Shown piece by piece: positions 1-5,924 of a stretch of 5,924 nucleotides of DNA; the stretch's first letter is position 1; each line of letters opens with the position of its first letter. The stretch is taken from positions 1 to 5,924 of the forward strand of contig JASHOI010000209.1 in NCBI GenBank assembly GCA_030041195.1, read 5' to 3'. Made by a program: the position numbers and the translations under genes. Source of the stretch: Streptosporangiaceae bacterium (GTDB taxonomy: Bacteria > Actinomycetota > Actinomycetes > Streptosporangiales > Streptosporangiaceae). The notes beneath the pieces were generated by a model, which ran no database searches, was not told where the DNA came from, and was given only the letters and a program-made list of their open reading frames with translations.

Positions 1-117
1 CCGCGGTGCGGCTCGGCCGACACCACCCAGACCGCGGCGTTCAGCGGAACCGCCTGCAAGTCGCTGTATCGGTGCGAGGCCTGCCGGGAGCCCTTCGAGC
101 ACGTGAAGGACCTCTGA
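1..117 (+). CDS. paaD: 1,2-phenylacetyl-CoA epoxidase subunit PaaD, C-terminal end only (5' truncated by window)
   Basis: Frame 1 is open from the first base to a TGA at 115-117 and gives 38 residues that match the C-terminal domain of PaaD (PaaJ). The fragment opens with PRCGS, then has cysteines at visible residues 3, 19, 25 and 28, the last three in the context ACKSLYRCEACREPF. This Cys-rich pattern is typical of the PaaD C-terminus, thought to bind a metal or Fe-S centre. PaaD belongs to the DUF59/MIP18-like family and is needed for an active phenylacetyl-CoA epoxidase complex, probably in Fe-S or diiron assembly rather than catalysis (family knowledge). Its stop codon overlaps the start of paaE by one base, so the two are translationally coupled. 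The rest of paaD, and presumably paaA, paaB and paaC, lie upstream of the window. The assignment rests on a short fragment but is strongly supported by the paaE neighbour. Confidence 0.88.
   Translation, partial: PRCGSADTTQTAAFSGTACKSLYRCEACREPFEHVKDL
105..110 (+). promoter_or_regulatory. Ribosome binding site of paaE
   Basis: GAAGGA lies six bases before the ATG at 117, inside the last codons of paaD. It decides the paaE start: the reading frame stays open further upstream, but that part is the paaD sequence read in another frame. Confidence 0.65.
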
Positions 118-1172
118 TGGCGCCGTCCAGGACCGGGTTCCACAAGCTCACCGTGGCCCGGGTCGACGAGCTCACCGAGGACTCGGCCGCGGTCACCTTC
201 GACGTCCCGGATGGCCTGCGGGATCAGTTCCGCTTCGAACCTGGCCAGTCGCTCACCATCCGCCGGGACGGGGAGCGCCGGTCCTACTCGATCTGCGCGG
301 CTCGGGGACGGCCGCCGCGCATCGGCGTGCGCGAGGTCGCGGGCGGGGCGGTGTCCGGGTGGCTGGTGCACCAGGTCCGCCCGGGCGACGTGATCGAGGT
401 GCAGCCGCCGGCCGGCTCGTTCACCCCCGACCTGCAGCGGCCCGGCCACCACGTCCTGATCGCCGCGGGCAGCGGGATCACGCCGATCCTGTCCATCGCC
501 TGGTCCGTGCTCGCCGCCCGCGCCGATTCCTCGGTCACGCTGATCTACGGCAACCGGCGCAGCGACACGGTCATGTTCGCCGATGAGCTCGCCGACCTCA
601 AGGACGCCTACCCGGCGCGGGCCTGCCTGGTCCACGTGCTGAGCCGCGAGCCGCAGGAGGTCGAGCTGTTCAGCGGGCGCCTGGACCCGGCCAAGCTGCG
701 GGCGCTGCTGCCGGCCACCGTTGATGTCTCCGGCGTGGACCAGTGGTGGCTGTGCGGTCCGTACCCGATGGTCGAGGGGGCGCTGGGCGTGCTGGCCGGC
801 CTCGGTGTCCAGCGAAACCGCGTGCACCGCGAGCTGTTCTACGTCGAGGACGCCCCGCCCGCCGAGGCGACCCATGACGAGCCGCCGCCGGGGCCCGGCG
901 CCGAGGTCACGATCGTCCTGGACGGCCGCAGCAGCACCGTGACCGTCCCGCCCGGCACGGCCATCCTGGACGGGGCCCAGCAGGCACGCCCCGACCTGCC
1001 GTTCGCGTGCAAGGGCGGCGTGTGCGGCACCTGCCGGGCCCAGGTGACCGACGGCAAGGTCACCATGCGGCGCAACTACGCCCTGGAGCCCGAGGAAGTC
1101 GCCGCCGGATACGTGCTGACCTGCCAGTCGCTGCCCGCCTCCGACACCGTCACGGTCAACTACGACTCGTAG
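117..1172 (+). CDS. paaE: 1,2-phenylacetyl-CoA epoxidase reductase subunit PaaE
   Basis: A 351-residue cytosolic flavoprotein reductase. It takes electrons from NADPH through FAD and a plant-type [2Fe-2S] cluster to the diiron centre of PaaA, which uses O2 to epoxidise phenylacetyl-CoA in aerobic phenylacetate degradation (family knowledge). Domains seen in order: an FAD-binding ferredoxin-reductase barrel (about 8-105) with the RRSYSIC flavin motif at 54-60; an NAD(P)-binding domain (about 110-245) with AAGSGITP at 116-123 and WLCGP at 211-215; an acidic, proline-rich linker (about 253-271); and a C-terminal ferredoxin domain with cluster ligands Cys298, Cys303, Cys306 and Cys336. The order FAD, NAD(P), ferredoxin and the length are normal for PaaE. 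The ATG was chosen because it overlaps the paaD stop (TGATG) and has a good Shine-Dalgarno. All key residues are present. Other reductases of this layout exist, but the paaD neighbour settles the identity. It is the last gene of the operon, ahead of a hairpin. Confidence 0.95.
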   Translation: MAPSRTGFHKLTVARVDELTEDSAAVTFDVPDGLRDQFRFEPGQSLTIRRDGERRSYSICAARGRPPRIGVREVAGGAVSGWLVHQVRPGDVIEVQPPAGSFTPDLQRPGHHVLIAAGSGITPILSIAWSVLAARADSSVTLIYGNRRSDTVMFADELADLKDAYPARACLVHVLSREPQEVELFSGRLDPAKLRALLPATVDVSGVDQWWLCGPYPMVEGALGVLAGLGVQRNRVHRELFYVEDAPPAEATHDEPPPGPGAEVTIVLDGRSSTVTVPPGTAILDGAQQARPDLPFACKGGVCGTCRAQVTDGKVTMRRNYALEPEEVAAGYVLTCQSLPASDTVTVNYDS

Positions 1173-1210
1173 ATCGCTGCGGCCACAGCCGGACGGTCCA
1201 GCGAGCCGGG

Positions 1211-1242
1211 CAGGCCCGCCCCGAATGCCCGGGACGGGCCTG
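1211..1242. terminator. GC-rich hairpin between convergent genes, probable bidirectional terminator
   Basis: CAGGCCCG at 1211-1218 pairs perfectly with CGGGCCTG at 1235-1242. After one C/A mismatch, CCCG (1220-1223) pairs with CGGG (1230-1233), leaving a six-base loop. That is a 13-position stem with a single mismatch. It starts 38 bases after the paaE stop and ends 11 bases before the last base of the convergent membrane-protein gene, so it can serve both. There is no U-tract on either strand, which is common for actinobacterial terminators. Termination itself is inferred. Confidence 0.6.
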
Positions 1243-1253
1243 GTGCCGCGCGA

Positions 1254-1745
1254 TCACGCGCGCCTGGCGTCCTCGAAGTAGGCGGTCGAGCCGCGCTGCC
1301 ACAGCATGCAGATCGCGGCCACCCAGATTGCCGCGATGACAAAGCCCACCACCACGTCTGCAGGGCTCCGGCCGGCGTCCAGGCCGAGGAACGCGCCCAG
1401 GACTTCGAGCGCGCCGAGCACGGTCGCGGTGATCCGCGCCCAGTTCTTGCCCTCGGTGCACTTACGCGCGAGCCAGATGTAGATCACCGCGCCGATCAGC
1501 GCCACGACGGCGACGGCGATGACCGTGACGTGCGTGAGCGTGGTGATCGAGTGCGCCGACAGGCGCGGGTACCTGTGCTCGAGGGCCGTCCTCGTGGCGC
1601 CCTCCGTCTCAAGGCTGACGACGGCGCGGGCCACGGAGGCCGTCGCCCCCGCGTACATCACCCGGGCCGCGTTCCGCACAGCGGCAGGGGTGGCCGGCCG
1701 CGCGATGCCCGGCCGCTGTCCGGTCTGTGTGTTCTGCTCGATCAT
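1254..1745 (-). CDS. Small multi-pass membrane protein of unknown function
   Basis: A 163-residue protein with a polar N-terminal tail and three clear hydrophobic segments, at about 71-93, 104-121 and 130-149. A weaker fourth (about 29-45, VMYAGATASVARAVVSL) may also enter the membrane. Between the first two clear helices is a basic loop with the motif KNWARITATVL (100-110), and the protein ends in LWQRGSTAYFED. The pattern 'MYAGA ... loop with WARI-T-TVL ... LLW-R-S-YF' looks like a family of small actinobacterial integral membrane proteins without known function; this is recognition from memory and I assign no role. The ATG at 1743-1745 is preceded by a strong purine-rich ribosome site. It follows the hemerythrin-like gene on the same strand after 48 bases, so the two probably share a transcript. 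It converges on paaE across the hairpin. Confidence 0.82.
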   Translation of the reverse strand: MIEQNTQTGQRPGIARPATPAAVRNAARVMYAGATASVARAVVSLETEGATRTALEHRYPRLSAHSITTLTHVTVIAVAVVALIGAVIYIWLARKCTEGKNWARITATVLGALEVLGAFLGLDAGRSPADVVVGFVIAAIWVAAICMLWQRGSTAYFEDARRA

Positions 1746-1750
1746 TTCTT

Positions 1751-1756
1751 CTCCTC
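1751..1756 (-). promoter_or_regulatory. Ribosome binding site of the membrane-protein gene
   Basis: Read on the minus strand, GAGGAG lies five bases before the ATG at 1745, inside a run of about 15 purines (1746-1760, with one cytosine-free stretch). Such an A/G-rich leader stands out in this GC-rich sequence and strongly supports the chosen start. Confidence 0.7.
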
Positions 1757-1768
1757 TTTTCTGGTTGA

Positions 1769-1778
1769 GTTCCGGAAC
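1769..1778. repeat. 10-bp perfect palindrome in the gap between hemerythrin and membrane-protein genes
   Basis: GTTCCGGAAC is a perfect palindrome in the 48-base gap, 12 bases upstream (minus-strand sense) of the GAGGAG ribosome site of the membrane-protein gene. It is too short to be a terminator. It could be a small protein-binding site or chance. Confidence 0.3.
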
Positions 1779-1793
1779 GGGTCGTCGGCCGGT

Positions 1794-2486
1794 CTATGGC
1801 GCCGGCACGCTGGCGTTGAATGCGTGCCGTTCCTGCCGGGCGTAACCGGCGCCGGAGCAGGCCAGCAGGATCCGGTCCGGCCAGCCGCAGGTTGCCCGCA
1901 GCGGGCGCAGCTCGTCCTGCTGCGCGTGCCGGGCCAGCCAGGGCGCGGCGAACCGGCGAACCGGCAGCGGGACGCTGCGCTGCATCTGCTTCTGGCACCA
2001 CCGGTAGGCGTCGGCGCGCAGGTAGCGCCGGATGGCGGGAAACATCTGCTGTTCCTCGTCGGCGATATGTTCATCCAGCAGGTCGCGCAGGAGGCGGAGC
2101 GATGTCTGCAGGTCGGCGCGCGCGCCGGTACCGGCGCGTACCGCGCCGAGTGCCTGGCCGGCCCGGGTGAGCGCGGCCGCGACCGTGTGACGGTCGTCGG
2201 CCAGCGGGGCCACGTGCACCGCCTGCCCCGCGGCAGCGGCGGCGACCGGCCAGAGGATGTCCACCTCGCCCTCGTTGTGGGCGCGGACCTGGGCCAGCAG
2301 AGCCGCGGTGTAGCGGCGGAGCGCCGCCGCTCGGCGTGCGCTGTGCTCGCTGTCCTCGCCGAGGCAGCCAACCAGCCGGTCCAGGTCCTGGCAGATCGCC
2401 CGGTGTGTCACGACGAGCCTGATGAGATCCGGCTCGGGCTCGTGCGCCGACCTCGGCCGGAGAGCGAATCGCGATGCAGCGGGCAT
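1794..2486 (-). CDS. Hemerythrin-like (HHE domain) protein
   Basis: A 230-residue soluble protein with a four-helix hemerythrin domain (about 20-160). The expected diiron ligands are all visible in order: His28 (helix A), His70 and Glu74 in an HxxxE (helix B), His100 (helix C), and His140 and Glu144 in a second HxxxE (helix D, HIADEEQQMFP). Such proteins bind a non-haem diiron centre and have been linked to O2, NO or redox sensing, storage or repair (family knowledge); nothing here says which. A basic C-terminal tail of about 70 residues, with PW at 182-183 and Cys200 and Cys210, has no function I recognise. Start choice: the ATG at 2484-2486 is preferred over a TTG at 2517-2519, because the longer version adds only 11 residues outside the domain and has no ribosome site. 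The ATG also lacks a well-placed Shine-Dalgarno (GAGG only two bases away), so the transcript may be leaderless. It is divergent from the SARP regulator and upstream of the membrane-protein gene. Confidence 0.9.
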   Translation of the reverse strand: MPAASRFALRPRSAHEPEPDLIRLVVTHRAICQDLDRLVGCLGEDSEHSARRAAALRRYTAALLAQVRAHNEGEVDILWPVAAAAAGQAVHVAPLADDRHTVAAALTRAGQALGAVRAGTGARADLQTSLRLLRDLLDEHIADEEQQMFPAIRRYLRADAYRWCQKQMQRSVPLPVRRFAAPWLARHAQQDELRPLRATCGWPDRILLACSGAGYARQERHAFNASVPAP

Positions 2487-2492
2487 GCCCTC

Positions 2493-2498
2493 AGCCTG
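2493..2498 (-). promoter_or_regulatory. Possible -10 element for a leaderless hemerythrin transcript
   Basis: On the minus strand CAGGCT fits the loose actinobacterial -10 pattern (A at position 2, T at position 6). It ends six bases before the ATG at 2486, which would place transcription start at about the A of the start codon. This agrees with the lack of a usable Shine-Dalgarno, but six-base matches of this quality are common in GC-rich DNA. Confidence 0.22.
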
Positions 2499-2513
2499 AC
2501 CTGGCGCTCTGGT

Positions 2514-2546
2514 GGCCAACTTGCAGCGGACTTGCGGCCAACTTCA
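2514..2546. promoter_or_regulatory. Three tandem 11-bp direct repeats, candidate SARP operator
   Basis: Three units of exactly 11 bases follow one another. Units 1 (2514-2524) and 3 (2536-2546) share nine bases, GGCCAACTT; units 1 and 2 (2525-2535) share eight of eleven positions, ending in ACTTGC. Seen as heptamers with 4-bp spacers they are CTTGCAG (2520-2526), CTTGCGG (2531-2537) and CTTCACG (2542-2548). SARP regulators are known to bind direct heptamer repeats with an 11-bp period, close to one helical turn, overlapping the -35 region. On the minus strand the heptamers read CTGCAAG, CCGCAAG and CGTGAAG. The array lies in the divergent promoter region immediately before a SARP gene. The repeats are seen directly; operator function is inferred. 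Confidence 0.6.
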
Positions 2547-2560
2547 CGGCGCTGCAGGGT
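2532..2560 (+). promoter_or_regulatory. Candidate promoter of the SARP regulator gene
   Basis: TTGCGG (2532-2537) and CAGGGT (2555-2560) are separated by 17 bases and fit a weak housekeeping-type promoter. Transcription start would be near 2567, giving a leader of about 25 bases that includes the GAGG ribosome site. The -35 hexamer lies within the 11-bp repeat array, as expected for SARP-controlled promoters. Motif quality is low. Confidence 0.33.
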
Positions 2561-2582
2561 AGGGGTGATCTCCTCTGTCTGC

Positions 2583-2586
2583 GAGG
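2583..2586 (+). promoter_or_regulatory. Ribosome binding site deciding the SARP gene start
   Basis: GAGG lies five bases before the GTG at 2592. Alternative in-frame GTG codons at 2565 and 2586 lack a comparably placed site, and the one at 2586 overlaps this motif. Confidence 0.55.
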
Positions 2587-2591
2587 TGCCC

Positions 2592-5500
2592 GTGATCGGG
2601 GTTCGTGTCCTCGGACCGGTGGAAGCGACGGTTGACGGCGCACGTGCGGACATCGGCGGGCTGCGGCAGCGGTGCGTGCTGGCACGGCTGATCGCAGCGC
2701 AGGGCCGGGTGGTGTCTGCTGACCGGCTCATCGAGGACCTGTATTCCGACGAGGCGCCGCCGAGAGCACTGGCCGCGGTGCAGTCGTACGTCTCGCATCT
2801 GCGCCGCGCGCTCGAGCCGGGCCGCCAGGCATGGGCGGCGGCCGGCGTCCTGGTGACCTCGCCGCCGGGGTATGCGCTGCGGCTCGACCGCGCGGCGGTC
2901 GACGCATGGGAGTTCGAGGACCAGGTGCACGGCACCGCCGGACTCGACGACGCTGCCGCGGCCCATGACCGGCTGTCGGCTGCGCTGGCCCAGTGGCGGG
3001 GCGCCGCGTTCCAGGAGTTCGGGGGACTGCCCTGGGCCGATCTCGAGGCGTCCCGGCTGGACGAACTGCGTTTGCTGGCGACCGAGCAGCTCGCGGAGTG
3101 CGCGCTGCGGCTCGGCCACGCCGCGCAGACCGTTGCCGGCCTCGACCGGCTGACGGCCGAGCAGCCGCTGCGGGAAGAGTCCTGGCGGCTGCTCGCGCTC
3201 GCGCTCTACCAGTCCGGGCGGCAGGGCGACGCGCTCGCGACGTTGCGGCGAGCGCGGGCAAAGCTGGCCGCCGAGCTGGGCGTGGATCCCGGACCCGGGC
3301 TGCGCGACCTGGAGAGCGACATCCTCGCCCAGGCGCCGCACCTGTCGGCTCCGGTGCCGGGCGCACGGCGGGTGCCGGTTGCGGCGGCTCCCGGCCCGGC
3401 CCGCACCGACCCGCCGGCCTCAGCCGAGGCTTACGTCGGCAGGGACGCTGAGCTGCGGCGCATCGACGACGCGGCGCGCGAAGCGGCGCAAGCGCGGATG
3501 CAGATCGTGCTGGTGGCCGGCGACGCGGGAGCCGGCAAGTCAGCCCTGGCGGGCGTCGTCAGCCGCCGGCTCGCTGACGAGGGCTGGACGGTGACCATGG
3601 GGCGCTGTCCCGAGCATGACGGTGCTCCGGCCGGATGGCCATGGGCTGAGGCACTGCGCCGCCTTGCCCGCACGATCGCGCCCGCCGAACCGGAGGCGCT
3701 GGCCTCGCTGCTCACCGACGCCCCGGTTCAGGCCGCCGACGCGGCCGCCGCGCGGTTCCGGCTGCACCGCGCCGTCAGCGAGTACCTCGAGAACGCGAGC
3801 GGCGGCGCGCCACTGCTGATCGTGCTCGAGGATCTGCACCGCGCCGACGCGGAGACGCTCGCGATTCTCACGGACATCTCGGCCGGCGCAGCCGCCTCCC
3901 GGATGCTCGTGCTGGCGACCTACCGCGCCGCCGAGGCGCCTGGCCACCTGTCCGAATGCCTCGCGACGCTGGCCGTGCGCGCCCCTGCGCGGATCACGCT
4001 GCGCGGCCTCGACGTCGCCGCAACGGGTGACCTGGTCCGCGCGACCTGCACGCACGTCGTCGACTCGGCAACCGCGCGTGACATCGCGGAGCGGACCGGC
4101 GGGAATCCGTTCTTCATCAAGGAGACCGCGCGGCTGCTCGACTCCGAGGGCGTGCTCGCGGCAGCCTCCGAGGTCCCGGCCGGGGTACGCGAGGTGCTGC
4201 AGCGGCGGATCGCCCGGCTGCCCGCCACCGCCGAGACCGTCCTGCGGCATGCGTCCGTGCTCGGGACCGAGGCTGACGTCGGGGTACTCGGCGAGGTGGC
4301 CGGCGTCGAGGACCAAGTGCTGCTGGATGCGGTCGAGGCCGGGCTGCTGACCGGGCTGGTCACCGAGCCCGCGGCCGGCCGGATCCGGTTCGCCCACGCT
4401 CTGGTCCGCGACACCTTCTATGAGGGCCTGTCCCGGCTGCGCCGTTCCCGGCTGCACGCCCGCGCCGCGGAGGCGATCGAGCGGCACAGCTCCGGCGACG
4501 TCGCCGCGCTTGCTCACCACTTCGGCGAGGCGGGCACCGATCCGGGCAAGGAGGCCCGCTACTGCGGCCTCGCCGCGGCGCAGGCCGAGCAGCGTTTCGC
4601 CTACGACGAGGCCGCCCGGCTGTGGGAACAGGCGATCGCCGCCGTTGACCGGGCCGACGGCACCCCGGTGCGGGACCGGCTCGAGCTGGTGCTGCGGCTG
4701 GTCGGTGCGCTGGCGCCCACCGAGCAGGTTGCCCGCGCGCGCAGCTTCCGGCGGGAAGCCGTCCGCGCCGCGCTGCCGCTGGCCGACCCGGTCCTGCTCG
4801 CCCGGGTCATCACCGCGTTCGACGTGCCCAGGGCGTGGTACGCGACCGAGTACGGAGGCAGCGACGGCGAACTGATAGGCACGGTCGAGCACGCGCTGGC
4901 GACGCTCCCGGCCGGCCAGGAACTGCTGCGCTGCCGCCTGCTCACGACCCTGGCCTTCGAGCTGGATCGGGCGGGCTCCGACCGCGGCTACCAGGTCTCG
5001 GCCCAGGCGGTGCAGCTGGCCCGGCGGCTCGGCGACGTGGACGCCCTGGGGACCGCCATCTACGGCCGCGTGTGGCACACCTCCGGCCACGACGGCCTGG
5101 CCGAGCGGGTGAGCCTTGGCTCCGAGCTGCTCGGCCTGCCGGCCAAGTCGGTGACGACCGAGGCGCTCGGCCACATCATCCTCATGGCGGCCAACGTCTC
5201 GGCTGCCGACTTCCGCGCCGCGGACCTGCACGCCGACGAGGCGGCAGGCATCGCCGAGCGCCACGACCTCATGCTCGCCGCGATCCCGGTCGGCTTCTAC
5301 CGGGCGCTGCGGAAGGCGCTGAGCGCCGATGTTCCCGCGGCCGAGGAGCTCTACCGGCGGGGTGCCGCCCTGATGGACCGGCTCGGTCAATGGCAGCACG
5401 GGGCCTTCGTCAGCGTGATGGGACGCTTCTGCGTGCGGACAATGGTCGGCCAGGCCGGCGACATGGCCGGTGAGCTCGAGCGGCTGCAGCAGGTCCCGGT

Positions 5501-5894
5501 TCCGACTCCCGCGATCGCTGCGCCGTACGCGCTCGCGCTCGCAGCGGCCGGACGGGTGCCCGAGGCCCGTGCCGTGGCGGCGCGGATGCCGGCGGCGCTG
5601 CGCCACGACCATCTCTGGCTGCTGGTGACCGCCATCCGCGCCCTGCTGGCCATCGCGATCGACGACGCCGAGCGCGCCAGGTCCTGCTACCGGGAGCTGC
5701 TGCCCTACGCGGCGCGGCCAGCGGGTACCGAAACCGGGACGATGGCTCTGTGGCCCACCGCCCAGATCCTCGGCGACCTCGCCCGCTACCTCGCCGTTGA
5801 CGACGCGCGGGCGCACTACCGCCACGCGCTCGCGATAGCGGAGCGCTCGGGCATCGTGGCGTGGCGCGACGCCGCCACGAGCCGCCTGGAGTGA
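2592..5894 (+). CDS. Large SARP-family transcriptional regulator (OmpR-type wHTH, BTAD, LAL-like ATPase, helical repeats)
   Basis: An 1100-residue cytosolic regulator. Residues 1-97 form an OmpR/PhoB-type winged helix of the SARP kind (LGPVEATVDG start, RVVSADRLIEDLY, QSYVSHLRRAL, PPGYALRL). Residues 98-247 are a bacterial transcriptional activator domain (LAQWRGAAFQEF, PLREESW, LYQSGRQGDAL, ELGVDPGPGLRDLE). After a Pro/Ala-rich linker (249-278) comes a P-loop ATPase: YVGRDAEL (281-288), Walker A GDAGAGKS (310-317), Walker B LLIVLEDLH (408-416), LVLATYR (439-445) and GGNPFFIKE (503-511). FAHALVRDTFYEGL (600-613) is typical of LAL/MalT-like ATPases rather than the NB-ARC type of AfsR. Residues from about 660 are helical and TPR-like. 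There is no C-terminal LuxR helix-turn-helix and no receiver domain. The likely role is ATP-gated activation at direct-repeat operators, as in SARP-LAL hybrids such as PimR; target genes are inferred only. The GTG start has a GAGG site, and the homology begins at once. I noticed no in-frame TTA codon. Confidence 0.93.
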   Translation: MIGVRVLGPVEATVDGARADIGGLRQRCVLARLIAAQGRVVSADRLIEDLYSDEAPPRALAAVQSYVSHLRRALEPGRQAWAAAGVLVTSPPGYALRLDRAAVDAWEFEDQVHGTAGLDDAAAAHDRLSAALAQWRGAAFQEFGGLPWADLEASRLDELRLLATEQLAECALRLGHAAQTVAGLDRLTAEQPLREESWRLLALALYQSGRQGDALATLRRARAKLAAELGVDPGPGLRDLESDILAQAPHLSAPVPGARRVPVAAAPGPARTDPPASAEAYVGRDAELRRIDDAAREAAQARMQIVLVAGDAGAGKSALAGVVSRRLADEGWTVTMGRCPEHDGAPAGWPWAEALRRLARTIAPAEPEALASLLTDAPVQAADAAAARFRLHRAVSEYLENASGGAPLLIVLEDLHRADAETLAILTDISAGAAASRMLVLATYRAAEAPGHLSECLATLAVRAPARITLRGLDVAATGDLVRATCTHVVDSATARDIAERTGGNPFFIKETARLLDSEGVLAAASEVPAGVREVLQRRIARLPATAETVLRHASVLGTEADVGVLGEVAGVEDQVLLDAVEAGLLTGLVTEPAAGRIRFAHALVRDTFYEGLSRLRRSRLHARAAEAIERHSSGDVAALAHHFGEAGTDPGKEARYCGLAAAQAEQRFAYDEAARLWEQAIAAVDRADGTPVRDRLELVLRLVGALAPTEQVARARSFRREAVRAALPLADPVLLARVITAFDVPRAWYATEYGGSDGELIGTVEHALATLPAGQELLRCRLLTTLAFELDRAGSDRGYQVSAQAVQLARRLGDVDALGTAIYGRVWHTSGHDGLAERVSLGSELLGLPAKSVTTEALGHIILMAANVSAADFRAADLHADEAAGIAERHDLMLAAIPVGFYRALRKALSADVPAAEELYRRGAALMDRLGQWQHGAFVSVMGRFCVRTMVGQAGDMAGELERLQQVPVPTPAIAAPYALALAAAGRVPEARAVAARMPAALRHDHLWLLVTAIRALLAIAIDDAERARSCYRELLPYAARPAGTETGTMALWPTAQILGDLARYLAVDDARAHYRHALAIAERSGIVAWRDAATSRLE

Positions 5895-5924
5895 GCTGCG
5901 CATCGCCCGAGTTGGGCCGCGCGC

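Noticed and set aside
6..116. Upstream extension of the paaE reading frame by 37 codons
   Set aside because: This stretch is the paaD C-terminus in another frame. The extension has no resemblance to PaaE, and the ATG at 117 has the Shine-Dalgarno and the overlapping stop/start junction.
1530..2591. Long open frame on the + strand continuous with the SARP gene
   Set aside because: It runs antisense through the membrane-protein and hemerythrin genes, has no domain resemblance, and is a GC-rich shadow. SARP homology begins only at the GTG at 2592.
3540..5903. 787-codon open frame on the - strand
   Set aside because: It is antisense to the well-supported SARP gene, its translation is Arg/Gly/Gln-rich low-complexity sequence without motifs, and such shadows are usual at this GC content.
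5905..5917. Short inverted repeat GCCC/GGGC after the SARP stop codon
   Set aside because: A four-base stem is too weak to call a terminator, and the window ends before the full structure could be judged.
1..5924. tRNA or rRNA genes, CRISPR arrays, insertion sequences, attachment sites
   Set aside because: I found no transposase or integrase motifs, no spaced repeat array, no tRNA-like cloverleaf and no long terminal inverted repeats on reading both strands.

Overview
The base composition (very GC-rich, third codon positions almost all G/C), the presence of a SARP-type regulator and the GTG start point to an actinomycete chromosome. The sequence alone does not let me name a genus. Nearly all of the window is coding; the longest unannotated stretch is the 105-base divergent promoter region at 2487-2591.

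Left part (1-1172, + strand): the end of a phenylacetate-degradation (paa) operon. The last 38 codons of paaD (a Cys-rich C-terminal domain) overlap by one base, in a TGATG junction, with a complete paaE. PaaE is the FAD/[2Fe-2S] reductase that feeds electrons to the diiron phenylacetyl-CoA epoxidase. A strong GC-rich hairpin at 1211-1242 separates this operon from the next genes, which converge on it.

Middle part (1254-2486, - strand): a probable two-gene unit. It holds a hemerythrin-like (HHE) protein with a complete set of diiron ligands, followed after 48 bases by a small multi-pass membrane protein of unknown function.

Right part (2487-5924, + strand): transcribed divergently from the hemerythrin gene is an 1100-residue SARP-family regulator. 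It has an OmpR-type winged helix and a BTAD domain, fused to a LAL/MalT-like P-loop ATPase and a long helical repeat region, with no C-terminal LuxR helix-turn-helix. The intergenic region carries three tandem 11-bp direct repeats (2514-2546), the spacing SARP proteins are known to bind. They overlap a plausible -35 region of the regulator's own promoter and lie just upstream of the hemerythrin gene. The simplest reading is that the regulator controls itself, the divergent hemerythrin/membrane-protein pair, or both. This local regulatory circuit is the most interesting item in the window.
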